Position numbers and translations under genes: made by a program. From the NCBI GenBank assembly GCA_928724745.1, contig CAKMXJ010000012.1:124001-188000 (forward strand): a stretch of 64,000 nt of DNA, given 5' to 3'. Origin of the DNA: Anthracocystis setariae (Eukaryota > Basidiomycota > Ustilaginomycetes > Ustilaginales > Ustilaginaceae). The notes under the pieces are model-generated. The model saw only the letters and a list, made by a program, of their open reading frames with translations, was not told the DNA's origin and did not search any database. Positions 1 to 9,241 of this stretch are shown here, piece by piece; within the stretch, counting starts at the first letter, position 1, and every line of letters starts with the position of its first letter.

Positions 1-127
1 TATAGCCGTAGTACGAAGGCATGACTACGCGCGGAGCATCCTCACCTGCCCAACCGATGCGGCTGGAAGAGTGGCCCGCATCAATAACGAGCGCATTGAT
101 CTCATCGCCTCCATAGACGCCTGGCAT
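1..127 (-). CDS. ARP4: Actin-related protein, Arp4-like (N-terminal 42 residues, cut by window edge)
   Basis: The frame opens with ATG at 125-127 on the minus strand and stays open to the window edge. The residues begin MPGVYGGDEINALVID and continue through a GHSSSRIGWAGEDAPR stretch. YGGDE followed by a (V/I)D-G phosphate-1 loop and a GxAGED turn is the N-terminal pattern of Arp4/BAF53 nuclear actin-related proteins. By family knowledge Arp4 is a subunit of NuA4, SWR1 and INO80 chromatin complexes. Only the first ATP-binding subdomain is visible, so other nuclear Arps cannot be fully excluded. It is transcribed away from ERB1. Confidence 0.72.
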   Translation of the reverse strand, partial: MPGVYGGDEINALVIDAGHSSSRIGWAGEDAPRVVMPSYYGY

Positions 128-682
128 GATGATATAGGAAGCCGGGTCACGATGCTGCTTCGATTGTGCGGGTGGTGGGTTGAGGTCGGCTGCTGGCACT
201 CGAGATGTTGCGTTGCGGGGAGCCGGAGCGCTGGTGACGAGGAGGGATCGGTAATGAAGCTGAGATGACTGTCTGTCAGGGCTCTGCTGTCGATGGCTTC
301 AGAAGATAGCGAGATGGAGAGAAAGGCGATCTCTTTGTCGCGACGCGATCCGATTCGAGCCCCACTGGTCTTCCATCCGGCCGAGACGAGGCGCCCACTC
401 CACACAATTTTTGAAAAAAAAAAAAAAAAAAAGGCGAGGGGTGAGCTTTCTCTGCAAAAATTTCGAAACAGCTTTCTTTGGCCTCGACATGCCACTTGCC
501 CAATTTTTCTTCTCAAACTGAACCCTGACCAAGCCTCGACTCAATTTTTGTATATCTTTTCACCATCGGATAGTGCCGAAAGGGTTGACACATCTTCACT
601 ACACTGTTGCTCCTTCCCTCCTACAAATCACATCGGTGCATCACACAGCTGAGGTAGCGCAGCCAATTCATACGCTCCGGAC
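128..682. promoter_or_regulatory. Divergent intergenic region between ARP4 and ERB1
   Basis: This 555-bp gap separates two head-to-head start codons, so it must contain both promoters. A run of 19 A lies at 414-432, a likely nucleosome-depleting tract. Pyrimidine-rich sequence precedes the ERB1 ATG. No clear TATA box is seen. Confidence 0.5.
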
Positions 683-3382
683 ATGGCGCGACCTTCCGCT
701 TCCGCATCTTCGGCTCCCGCCGCAAAGAACGGCACGGCAAAGAGGAAGCGTGACCTTGCAGCCACAGCGAGAGCCACCGCACCAACACCAGTCAAAGGCA
801 AGTCCAAGGCTCTTCAGCTCTCAACTGAGCTCGACTTGGGCTCCGATGACGAGGACGACCAAGACGCCAGTGATGTCTCCGATGAGGAAGAGCACGACGA
901 GTTTCCCGAGATCGATCTCGAGGCAAGCGACGACGAGGATGCAGCAGATGAGGAGGCAGACGACGGATCAATAGAGCTCCAAGATAGCCAAGCAGAGGAA
1001 GAATCGGAAGAGGGCTACAACTCTTCTGATATCGACAACTCCGACTTTGAAGACCAAGGCCAAGATGAACTTGCATACAACTCTGCAGACGAGGACGAAC
1101 GTGCTTCTGCCTTCGCCGCTCGCAGCGATGCTTCGCAGACCAGCATTGACGAGGAGCTTTCGCGCATGATGTCTCGCTACTCATCCAAACCCGACGAGCA
1201 ATCCGGCTCTGTTTCCGCCACCAACAAACTCGGCGTTCCACGTCATCAAGCAGCACAACCCTTTGATGCTCGCCTTCGCAATCCAGATGGCTCGGCCAAG
1301 GGCGTCTTCAAGCGCAGCGAGATCACTGGCGAGATGAAGCGAGTCTACCCCGAAATCGAAGCCGGCTACGACTCGGACAGCAGCACAGAGGACCCAGAGA
1401 ACCGCATCGGCAACGTCCCGCTCGAGTGGTACGATGATCTCCCACACATCGGCTACGATATCAACGGACGTAAGGTCATGAAGCCTGCTACCAAGGACGA
1501 GCTCGATAAGTTCCTCGACACCGTCGACGGTGATGGCGAAGCTTGGTTCTCTGCCAAGGACAACTCCACTGGCAAAGACGTGCGTCTTAGTGACGAGGAG
1601 CTTGCCATCATCCGCAAGCTCCAGAACGCCGAGATTCCGGACGATGCCTACGACCCCTACGAGGACTACGTCGACTGGTTCACCGGCGAAGACAAGGTGA
1701 TGCAGACCGCGCTTACTGGTCGTCCCGAGCCCAAGTCTCGTTTCGTGCCAAGTAAGTGGGAGCACAAGAAGGTCATGAAGATCGTCCGTGCCATCCGCGA
1801 AGGTCGCATCGTGCCCGGTGAAAAGGCCAAGAAAGACACCAAGCCCAAGTTCTACAACATCTGGGCTGACGCCGACGAGAACAACACACGCAGTCCGTGG
1901 GCCGTCATGGCGGCTCCCAAACTGCCGCTCCCCGGTCACGCCGAGTCGTACAATCCACCGGCGGAATACCTCTTCAACGAGCAGGAAGAGAAGGAATGGA
2001 AGGAGGCTGATCCGGAAGATCGCAAGCAGAACTTCCTGCCTGCCAAGAGCGATTCGCTCCGTCGTGTTGGTGCTTACCAGAACTTTGTCCAGGAACGCTT
2101 CGAGCGCTGCTTGGATCTCTACTTGGCGCCGAGGATGATGCGGAAGAAGATCGATATTAACAACCCGGAGAACCTGCTTCCCAAGCTTCCGTCGCCCAAG
2201 GAGCTCCGACCCTTCCCCACCACCACCAGTGTGGTGTACACCCACCCTGATGGTAGTCGAGTGCGATGCCTGTCGGTCGATCCCACAGGTAACTGGCTGG
2301 TGACTGGTGGTGATGATGGTCGCGCTAGGTTGTGGGATGTAGCTATTGGCCGATGCACCGCGTCGTGGGATGTGTGCGAGGGTCTGCCCAAGGCGGAGCG
2401 TTCGCCCGTCCACTCGGTCGCTTGGTGTCCTACCAAGAACTACTCGCTCTTTGCCGCCACAGTCAACGGACGCGTCACCATCATTGCTCCTCCGCAAACG
2501 GCCAACTTTGCCAAGACGTCGGCGGGTCTTGCATCCTCCAAATCCGCCTCGTCGTCTTCCGGCTCCACCGCCACCTCGACTGCCTCGTTCCTGTACGCCA
2601 CGGCGGCGGCGGCCACCTCGATGCCTGCCAAACCCGATGCGCGCGCGCCCGTGGCATGGACCCGTCCTACCGAACCCGAGCGTCGCATCGGTGTAGCCAT
2701 GCACCTCAACATCACCTCTACGAACGCGTCCTCGCTCAAGACGGTGGTCTGGCACGCCAAAGGCGACTATTTTGCCACCGTCTGTCCCGACGCGGCGTCG
2801 GGCTCGGCTGGGTTGTTGATCCATCAGCTGAGCAAGCATCGTTCGCAGTCTCCCTTCCGCAAGGCATCCAAGGGCTCGAGTGTGCAGAAGACCGTCTTCC
2901 ACCCGACCAAGCCATGGATCTTTGTTGCATCGCAGCGGTACGTGCGCATCTACGATTTGATGGCCCAATCGCTGGTCAAGACGCTCCAGACGGGTTTCAA
3001 ATGGATCTCGTCGCTCGACGTGCATCCCAGCGGCGACCATGTTATGGTCGGTTCGTACGATAAGAAACTCGCTTGGTTCGACCTCGATCTGAGCGCCAGA
3101 CCGTTCAAGGTGCTCAAGTACCACAGCAAGGCGATTCGAGGGGTCAGTTTTAGTACTGCCTGGAATCTGGTGGCAGATGCGAGTGACGATGGAACGCTGC
3201 AGCTGTTCTACGCCAAGGTGGGTGCGGATTACGGTGAGGCGTTGACGTTGGTCCCATTGAAGGTGCTGCGTGGACATGACGTCAAGAACGGGTTGGGCGT
3301 GTTGGATGTCAAGTGGCATCCCAACCAGCCGTGGGTGTTCAGTGCCGGTGCGGATGGAAATGCCGTTCTCTGGACCACCTGA
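683..3382 (+). CDS. ERB1: Ribosome biogenesis protein ERB1/BOP1
   Basis: An intronless frame of 899 residues. Residues 1-200 are basic, then strongly acidic (many D/E runs), as in nucleolar assembly factors. A BOP1NT domain follows from about residue 240 to 500, marked by EWYDDLPHIGYD, DAYDPYEDYVDWFTG and the KWEHKKVMKIVRAIREG stretch. A WD40 propeller fills about residues 520-899, starting at VRCLSVDPTGNWLVTGGDDG and ending VLWTT, with a Ser/Ala-rich low-complexity insert near residues 610-650. ERB1 forms the PeBoW-type complex with Nop7/Pes1 and Ytm1/WDR12 needed for 27S pre-rRNA processing and 60S assembly. The length is slightly above the yeast protein (about 800 residues) because of the acidic N-terminus and the insert. 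Confidence 0.97.
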   Translation: MARPSASASSAPAAKNGTAKRKRDLAATARATAPTPVKGKSKALQLSTELDLGSDDEDDQDASDVSDEEEHDEFPEIDLEASDDEDAADEEADDGSIELQDSQAEEESEEGYNSSDIDNSDFEDQGQDELAYNSADEDERASAFAARSDASQTSIDEELSRMMSRYSSKPDEQSGSVSATNKLGVPRHQAAQPFDARLRNPDGSAKGVFKRSEITGEMKRVYPEIEAGYDSDSSTEDPENRIGNVPLEWYDDLPHIGYDINGRKVMKPATKDELDKFLDTVDGDGEAWFSAKDNSTGKDVRLSDEELAIIRKLQNAEIPDDAYDPYEDYVDWFTGEDKVMQTALTGRPEPKSRFVPSKWEHKKVMKIVRAIREGRIVPGEKAKKDTKPKFYNIWADADENNTRSPWAVMAAPKLPLPGHAESYNPPAEYLFNEQEEKEWKEADPEDRKQNFLPAKSDSLRRVGAYQNFVQERFERCLDLYLAPRMMRKKIDINNPENLLPKLPSPKELRPFPTTTSVVYTHPDGSRVRCLSVDPTGNWLVTGGDDGRARLWDVAIGRCTASWDVCEGLPKAERSPVHSVAWCPTKNYSLFAATVNGRVTIIAPPQTANFAKTSAGLASSKSASSSSGSTATSTASFLYATAAAATSMPAKPDARAPVAWTRPTEPERRIGVAMHLNITSTNASSLKTVVWHAKGDYFATVCPDAASGSAGLLIHQLSKHRSQSPFRKASKGSSVQKTVFHPTKPWIFVASQRYVRIYDLMAQSLVKTLQTGFKWISSLDVHPSGDHVMVGSYDKKLAWFDLDLSARPFKVLKYHSKAIRGVSFSTAWNLVADASDDGTLQLFYAKVGADYGEALTLVPLKVLRGHDVKNGLGVLDVKWHPNQPWVFSAGADGNAVLWTT

Positions 3383-3417
3383 TTGTACACTTAGCCTTGT
3401 CATACTGCACACATGCC

Positions 3418-3419
<2 letters not shown>

Positions 3420-3450
<31 letters not shown>
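3420..3450 (+). repeat. Poly-T tract (31 T) between convergent genes
   Basis: An uninterrupted run of 31 T starts about 38 bp after the ERB1 stop and lies between the 3' ends of ERB1 (+) and GPC1 (-). It could act as a terminator/UTR element or be neutral. Confidence 0.9.
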
Positions 3451-3503
3451 CTTTCTTTTTGCGTTCTTGGTATCATTGGTGATTGTTGGGATCGTCTAGA
3501 CGG

Positions 3504-5703
3504 TTATTGGTCTTTCTTGTCTTGAGTAACAGGGAGTCCGCTAGCGGCAGCAGCAGCTTCGCCTTCGCTGACCTCGCTCCTTTCGTTGTCCGCTTCGACT
3601 TCGACGTGCTTCCCAGCGGCAGAGACGGCGGATTCGGTTTGCGACATAAGTTCCATCTCCCTCCTCAACTCGATGAGTTCCTTTTCGAATCTTCGACCGA
3701 ATACTTCGACGTAGTACGAAGCGCCATTCCACACGCTGATCAGCAAGATCACCGCGCTGACCAACCCCCAAAAACGCCCCGAAATGAGAAGTCAGTCAAT
3801 GCGATCAAAAGGGGGGAAAAGGGGAGAGTGAGGCGCAAGGGGGAGACTTACAAGAACACCGCGGAGGCTGTTGAGTACGGGTACAAGATCAATGGAGCCG
3901 GCAGTGTGGTAATGATGGTATACACGAATTGCAACACTGAAGACCCCCAAAGCGCAATCGCAAGGCAAGCTCCGTCATCAGTATCCACCCTCCTCGATCC
4001 ACGCGGCAAGTAGGAAAGAGGGGAGACTTACGCATGAAAGCAGGCTCGCGTCTCTTGGGCGGAGCTTTGCCCAACAAATTCGCCACAGGCCCTTTCCCCT
4101 TAGACATGGTCGAATACGAATTGATCCTCTCGCCCGTCTCGATCTTTGACTTTTTGCGGATCACAATCAACTCGTAGTACACCAACTGCCACACCAGGTA
4201 GATCGTCACATTCTATCCCACCCCGCCAACCAAAATCCAACGCAGAACTCCCGTCAACACCCCAATCACGACGCATAAAACAAGGAAGGTTGGGGAGCAA
4301 CTTACAAACCAAAACGCCGTGTAGCCGTTGAGTGTGTCGAGATTGCGCAACGCGGGGAATCGTTCCACGGCCTTGTCGTGCGGCATGAAGTGTACCATGG
4401 TGGTGAAGACGAAGGGGGGGTAGAGGTGGATGAAGAGAGATGTCATTTTCTCGAGCGAGTGGAAGACGAGCGAGTTGCGCCAGGTTGCGACAGAGAATGC
4501 GAGTGGGCCGTGTGCGGCACAGTAGCAGACGGTGAAGAGGAACTCGGAGTTGGGGAACACCCAGATGAAGAGCTGCACGGTGGAGAGTGAATCAACCAGA
4601 TGGTGTGAGCAGAGATATGGGAAACCAAGACGTCAGTGGGGCGTGTAGCGTAGGGAAGCTTACGAGGTTGGCCGTGCTGTTCGAGAGTCCAGTAGATACG
4701 TTTCGAGGAAAAGAGAGTCAGAAAAGTTGATGAAGACCAAGCTGTCAGTTTGCATAGTGCCAGGGATGAACTCACTTGAGGAAGTCTGTTCGCGCCAGAG
4801 AAAGGTCTAAGAGGTCAGCTAGTGCATCATCTCGTCTCGTGGCGAAACGATGTGGGGTCACTTACAGCAAAAGTCGAACAAGAAGTAATGCTGTTACGCC
4901 GTTTCCCACATTGAGCAAACTTGTTAGTTTCCGGTCTACCGTCCAACACTCTCAGAGCAACACTCACCCATTTCTTGGACGTATAACTCCAGACCCTCAA
5001 GGGCAAAAAGTAGAGCGCCAACAAGGAGTACAATGTCGGAATATACTCTGGCTTCAACGCAAACACCAACGAACTGACGACGAGATTGCCCACGCCTACG
5101 ACAAACGAAATCTTGTCCCTCAACCTGACTACCTTGGCATCCACCCACTTTTGCTGCAAGTTTTCGATGCGTTTCGACACTTTCTTCCTCATCTTTCTAA
5201 GTTCATCGTCCATCTGTTGCAGCTCGCGTTTGGACTTCGCCTTGCGGACGAGTTCTTCGCGACGACGACGGGCACGCGACTTCATGTCGCCGGAGAAGGC
5301 GGACCATTTGCGTCCAGCCAGATCTAGCCTGGGATTAAAGTATGTGTTGAGCAGATCTGCAGATCCGACGTGGTCATGTCAGTATTGTAAGTATGTGCCG
5401 ATTGAGAAGGGGAGGTTGGTGGGAAATCTTACCTGAAAGCGGCAACGCACCCGAAGTGCCGCCCGAACCACCAAGCAGATCGATCCCCTCCATGCTTGCG
5501 GAAGCGGATGAGTTGTGTGTTCTCCAGCTGGGCGTCATACTGCCATCGTCCGAATAAGCTATGCTGGATGCACGCGAGAGGCTCGGCCTTGCATCCGAGA
5601 CATCGGAAGCCTGCGAAAAAGTGCTCGAGGTGGACGAGGCGCGACGCATGTGGTGGGCCCCCAGCTCATCTTGATCTGGGACGGCAAGTGTTTCGTTCAC
5701 CAT
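3504..5703 (-). CDS. GPC1: Glycerophosphocholine acyltransferase (GPC1, DUF2838 family), nine exons
   Basis: Exons deduced by frame and splice sites: 5433-5703, 4968-5356, 4866-4890, 4776-4785, 4664-4676, 4306-4572, 4032-4212, 3852-3969, 3504-3756. They total 1527 nt, or 508 residues. All eight introns are GT...AG and the phases agree. The product has a Ser-rich N-terminus, a basic coiled-coil stretch (KSRARRRREELVRKAKSKR), then the family core KISFVVGVGNLVVS, a junction HYFLFDFCYFLNTANL rebuilt from the microexons, LFIWVFPNSEFLF, WRNSLVFHSLEKMTSLFIH and YLVWQLVYYELIVIR. The last exon begins with a membrane helix ending in a charged C-terminus. The multi-pass family acylates glycerophosphocholine with acyl-CoA, allowing phosphatidylcholine re-synthesis. 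An in-frame upstream ATG exists at 5895; 5703 is preferred because the preceding sequence looks like leader. Confidence 0.9.
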
Positions 5704-6696
5704 GGTTCGGAAAGAGTGAGTGGTTGGTGTGAGGGGTGGAGAGATGGTGGATGCTTGGAAAGTGTTGATAGCCTGACGGCTGCGCAATGTGATTTGAGAA
5801 GGGGTGCAGTGACAGCATCGCGCATAGCTTTCAGCTGCTCGTTGGCTCGTTGACTTCACACCAACAGCCTTTCCGCACACGCTCTCAGCGGACATGGATA
5901 TTTTGCGATGAATATGTTAGATCTGCTTTGCAACGCTTTTACTGCTGCTGAGGAAGAGACGAGCCCCGCCTGAGCGGCTCCTTGGCTTGATCAGCCCTAC
6001 TCTACTCAGAACAGCTGACCGAACACAGATCGTTGCGAGAAGGGTTTGATTAGCCTGCAATACCCAAGTTCATTATCCAAGAGACGTGAAATGCGCGAAA
6101 CTTCTAGTCCGATTGAGAGGCAATGGCTGCCTTCACCTACGATAATCTGCTGCACTGGACTCGATTCTTCAAAGCGATGGGTTCCTATAATCTACCAGCC
6201 AAGAGGATTGCAAACCAGAAGCCTTCTGTCCCAGGCCACAAACGAAGCAAGACGCTGAGCGATTGAAAATGTTGTATGAGGCGAACCTGGAAGAAGAATG
6301 CTAAGAGTACAAAAAAGAGAACATTACAAGAGAGCGAGACCGATCAGGGGATGCAGTTGTTGCGTGGTCGCAAAGATGGATGTGTCCGGCATCCTTATTT
6401 TGAGGTTGTGATGAAATAGAGATAAGATGGAGGGTTTAGAGGAGCCGGAGATGGATTTTGAACCGGATGTGGCGGACATGACATGAGGATCAACTAGAAC
6501 GCAGCCCAGACCAAGGCCATTTATCCGATCGAGTGAATCATCTGGCCCTCGATATTTAGGCCAAGCAAGCCCTGTGATGATGCATTGCTTCGGTGAAGCC
6601 GAAGTTTGAGCTGTCGGGCGAGTTCCTGGCGTCTGGACACATGTCTTGGAAGAAAGCTGCGTTTTGACAGCCGTAAGCCATTTCGATATAGGTTGC
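5704..6696. other. Intergenic: GPC1 5' region and RPB12 3' region
   Basis: About 1 kb holds the GPC1 promoter/leader and the downstream region of RPB12. I see only short open frames without recognisable content, and no RNA gene. Confidence 0.5.
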
Positions 6697-6912
6697 TTAG
6701 CGTGCCTCGAAGTGCAACATGCGCTTGGTCCTCTTCTTGTACATGACACGATGACCACATTCACGGCAACGGATGGGTTCCCTGGGCCTGATCTCGTTGG
6801 TAGCCGCGCAGTCGGCGCAAATGTACTCCATCGCCGGCGTCCTTGTCGCCAAACCGCCCATGCCCGCTCCACCGCTGGGTGCCGAGCCTGCTGGTCTTGC
6901 CTGGTATGACAT
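6697..6912 (-). CDS. RPB12: RNA polymerases I, II and III shared subunit RPABC4 (Rpb12)
   Basis: A 71-residue intronless frame. After a Gly/Ala-rich leader of about 27 residues comes the subunit signature [16 protein letters not shown] followed by [19 protein letters not shown] and a terminal FEAR. This is the four-cysteine zinc ribbon (C-X2-C ... C-X2-C) and basic tail that contact the Rpb3/Rpb11-type assembly platform. The leader makes it about as long as the yeast protein (70 residues). It is divergent from AP-3 mu. Confidence 0.96.
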   Translation of the reverse strand: MSYQARPAGSAPSGGAGMGGLATRTPAMEYICADCAATNEIRPREPIRCRECGHRVMYKKRTKRMLHFEAR

Positions 6913-7189
6913 CTTGGCTTCCTTCTGTTCGATCAGAGATGGATCTCTTCGAGTCAGAGATCAAACGAGTGCGGGTGTAGTTGAAGAGGATGGATGGTGT
7001 GAAGAATGTCTGCGTGCAAAGTGGAGAAATCGAAATTTTGTCGAAAGGGTCTCACAGAATCCCAACTCACGTGACACCCAACCGTCCTTCCCGGTGTTGG
7101 ACTTGTCCACTTCTGCACGGACATCCTCCTCGCCTACTTCCTTCCTTCTGTCACCTTCCCATTCTGCATCAATTGACAAGGCGGACACG
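6913..7189. promoter_or_regulatory. Divergent promoter between RPB12 and AP-3 mu
   Basis: A 277-bp head-to-head gap. The AP-3 mu frame stays open upstream through this gap and into RPB12 antisense, so the first ATG with family-like sequence after it (7190) was chosen as the start. A TCACGTGA palindrome lies at 7067-7074, an E-box-like site (CACGTG) bound by bHLH factors in fungi. Confidence 0.5.
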
Positions 7190-9091
7190 ATGTCAGGCTC
7201 ACTAGAGGGGATCATTGTACTCAGCGCTGACGGAAGGCCGGTCGTACATTCCCACTTTGCCAACCGCATTCCATCGTATCCTCTTCTCCACTCCGACTAC
7301 TTTACCACGCTACTGGCGGGCATCAACTCGGCGAACGCGCAGATCACGACTAGTACGACTTTGAGCTCAACAGCAAATCAATCAGCGATAGCGGGACCAT
7401 CGAGCAACAGAATCTACTTTACAAAGGATATCAAGCCGGTCATCTGGGTTCCTGGTGTACCTGATGTCAACCTGTTGGATTTGCAGAACAAGGACGACGA
7501 GGACGACGAGGAGGATGAAGAGGCAAACGTTACAGCTGACCTTGCCGAGCTCTCCCTTGCCAGTCAGCTGAGTGCGAGGATCACTGCAAGCAGAACAGCG
7601 CCACTACCATCGGACGATGTCAACGTGTGGGGGGATGGCAATCAACCAAGCACCACAGCCACTCAACCACCGACAGACTCTTCTTCCGTGTCCACTACAC
7701 CACCTCAGGGAGAAGCACGAGGAGCGCAGATCGTTCAGCAAGCCGCCGAAGCACTCGCAGAACAAGGCGCTGCCCTCATTCACGTCGCCTCCGGCCCCCT
7801 TCGCTTCCTCTGCCCCGTCTCTCGCGAAGTCGATCCCCTCCTTCCGCTCACCTTTCTGCGCTCATTCATCTCGATCCTTCAAGAATACCTCACTCAATCC
7901 ACAGATCCAACTTTACTCACCGAAGATACCCTCCGCGACAACTTCGATATCGTCTACCAACTGTTCGAAGAAATCGTCGACACCGATGGAAACATCCTCA
8001 CCACCGAAGTCAACCAACTAAAAAGCCTCGTTCTGCCGCCAAATTGGGTAGGAAAGCTGGTCAAAGCTGTAGGTGTAGGTGGGCTGGCTAGTGCCGCACC
8101 TCCACCGCTGATCTCGACGATCCCCTGGAGAAGGCCCAATTCGAAATACACCAACAACGAGCTGTACGTCGACCTGGTAGAGTCGCTCGAAGGCGTTGTC
8201 GGTCGAACGGGCAAAGTGGTAGCACTCGATGTATGGGCAACTGTCCAGTGTAACGCCCGGCTCACTGGCACACCCGATCTGAGTCTCACATTCAACCATC
8301 CCAACATGGTGCAGGATGAGTCGTTCCACCCTTGCGTTAGGTATCGTGTCTGGCGCAAGGAGAAGAGGCTCTCGTTTGTCCCGCCCGATGGCAACTTTGA
8401 ACTCGTGTCGTTCCGGGTTGGAGACCCTTTCTTGGCGACGCACGAGGGGGTCAAGGCTGGTAAAGGTCCAACCAACGGATGGAGCAAGGCGCTACCGGTC
8501 CAAGTTGCGCACTGCATCGAGTTGGAGAATGGCTCAGCCACCGTTCTGATCCAGGTTCAAGCCGCCGCATCCTCGTCTTCATTCTCGGGCACATCGTTCG
8601 GCTCGGCACCCTCCAAGACTTCCGATGCGCCGGGTACACTTGAAGACGTGACCGTCACCTTCGGACTCGGCCCCGGCGTCGTCTCGTTCGACGCTACAGT
8701 CGGAGGCGGCCTCATCCCACACACCTCCACCTCCACCTCCTCTTCTCCACCCACCCTAACCCCCGATATCGTCCCCTCCGCTGGCGCCACTCCCGATCAA
8801 TACGGCTCGTACATCTACGACCCAACCACAAAACTCATCCAATGGACCATCCCCAAACTCTCCGTCACAACCTCCACTCGTCCTGCCCTCCTCAAACTCA
8901 CCTGGTCCACCTCCACCCAGTGCCTCCCAACCCACTCCTCGGCATTCACACTCACATGGACAAACCCAACCGCACCCATCTCCCACCTCAAAATCGACTC
9001 GATCAACATCACAAACACAAACACCCACCCGTACAGACCCTTCAAGGGCGTCCGCAGCCTCAGCAACGCCAAAATCACCTACCGCGTCTAA
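7190..9091 (+). CDS. APM3: AP-3 adaptor complex mu subunit
   Basis: 633 residues from the ATG at 7190. The N-terminal longin-like part begins with IIVLSADGRPVVHSHF. It is interrupted by an acidic/Ser-rich stretch and resumes with ALIHVASGPLRFLCPVSREV, and NFDIVYQLFEEIVDTDG is typical of mu chains. The mu homology domain starts at IPWRRPNSKYTNNELYVDLVE, the AP-3 mu hallmark, and continues through a CVRYRVWRKEKRLSFVPPDG strand. The C-terminal half has Thr/Ser/Pro-rich loops. AP-3 sorts cargo from the Golgi or endosome to the vacuole by recognising Yxx(phi) signals. Length exceeds the human or yeast subunit (418-483) because of low-complexity inserts, which are common in smuts. Confidence 0.92.
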   Translation: MSGSLEGIIVLSADGRPVVHSHFANRIPSYPLLHSDYFTTLLAGINSANAQITTSTTLSSTANQSAIAGPSSNRIYFTKDIKPVIWVPGVPDVNLLDLQNKDDEDDEEDEEANVTADLAELSLASQLSARITASRTAPLPSDDVNVWGDGNQPSTTATQPPTDSSSVSTTPPQGEARGAQIVQQAAEALAEQGAALIHVASGPLRFLCPVSREVDPLLPLTFLRSFISILQEYLTQSTDPTLLTEDTLRDNFDIVYQLFEEIVDTDGNILTTEVNQLKSLVLPPNWVGKLVKAVGVGGLASAAPPPLISTIPWRRPNSKYTNNELYVDLVESLEGVVGRTGKVVALDVWATVQCNARLTGTPDLSLTFNHPNMVQDESFHPCVRYRVWRKEKRLSFVPPDGNFELVSFRVGDPFLATHEGVKAGKGPTNGWSKALPVQVAHCIELENGSATVLIQVQAAASSSSFSGTSFGSAPSKTSDAPGTLEDVTVTFGLGPGVVSFDATVGGGLIPHTSTSTSSSPPTLTPDIVPSAGATPDQYGSYIYDPTTKLIQWTIPKLSVTTSTRPALLKLTWSTSTQCLPTHSSAFTLTWTNPTAPISHLKIDSINITNTNTHPYRPFKGVRSLSNAKITYRV

Positions 9092-9241
9092 AACCGCGCA
9101 CCGATCACGCAAGCCCACACTGTCCAACACCACACTTGTCCAGCTGCATTGACGAGAAATATCGGTGACAAAGATTGAAATTACAACATCAAAAAGTCTC
9201 CCCTGATCAGATCTTGAGATGGAGCAAACGACACCCAAACT

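Noticed and set aside
1181..3412. 743-codon minus-strand frame opposite ERB1
   Set aside because: Antisense shadow of a high-GC coding gene; ERB1 domains on the plus strand are unambiguous.
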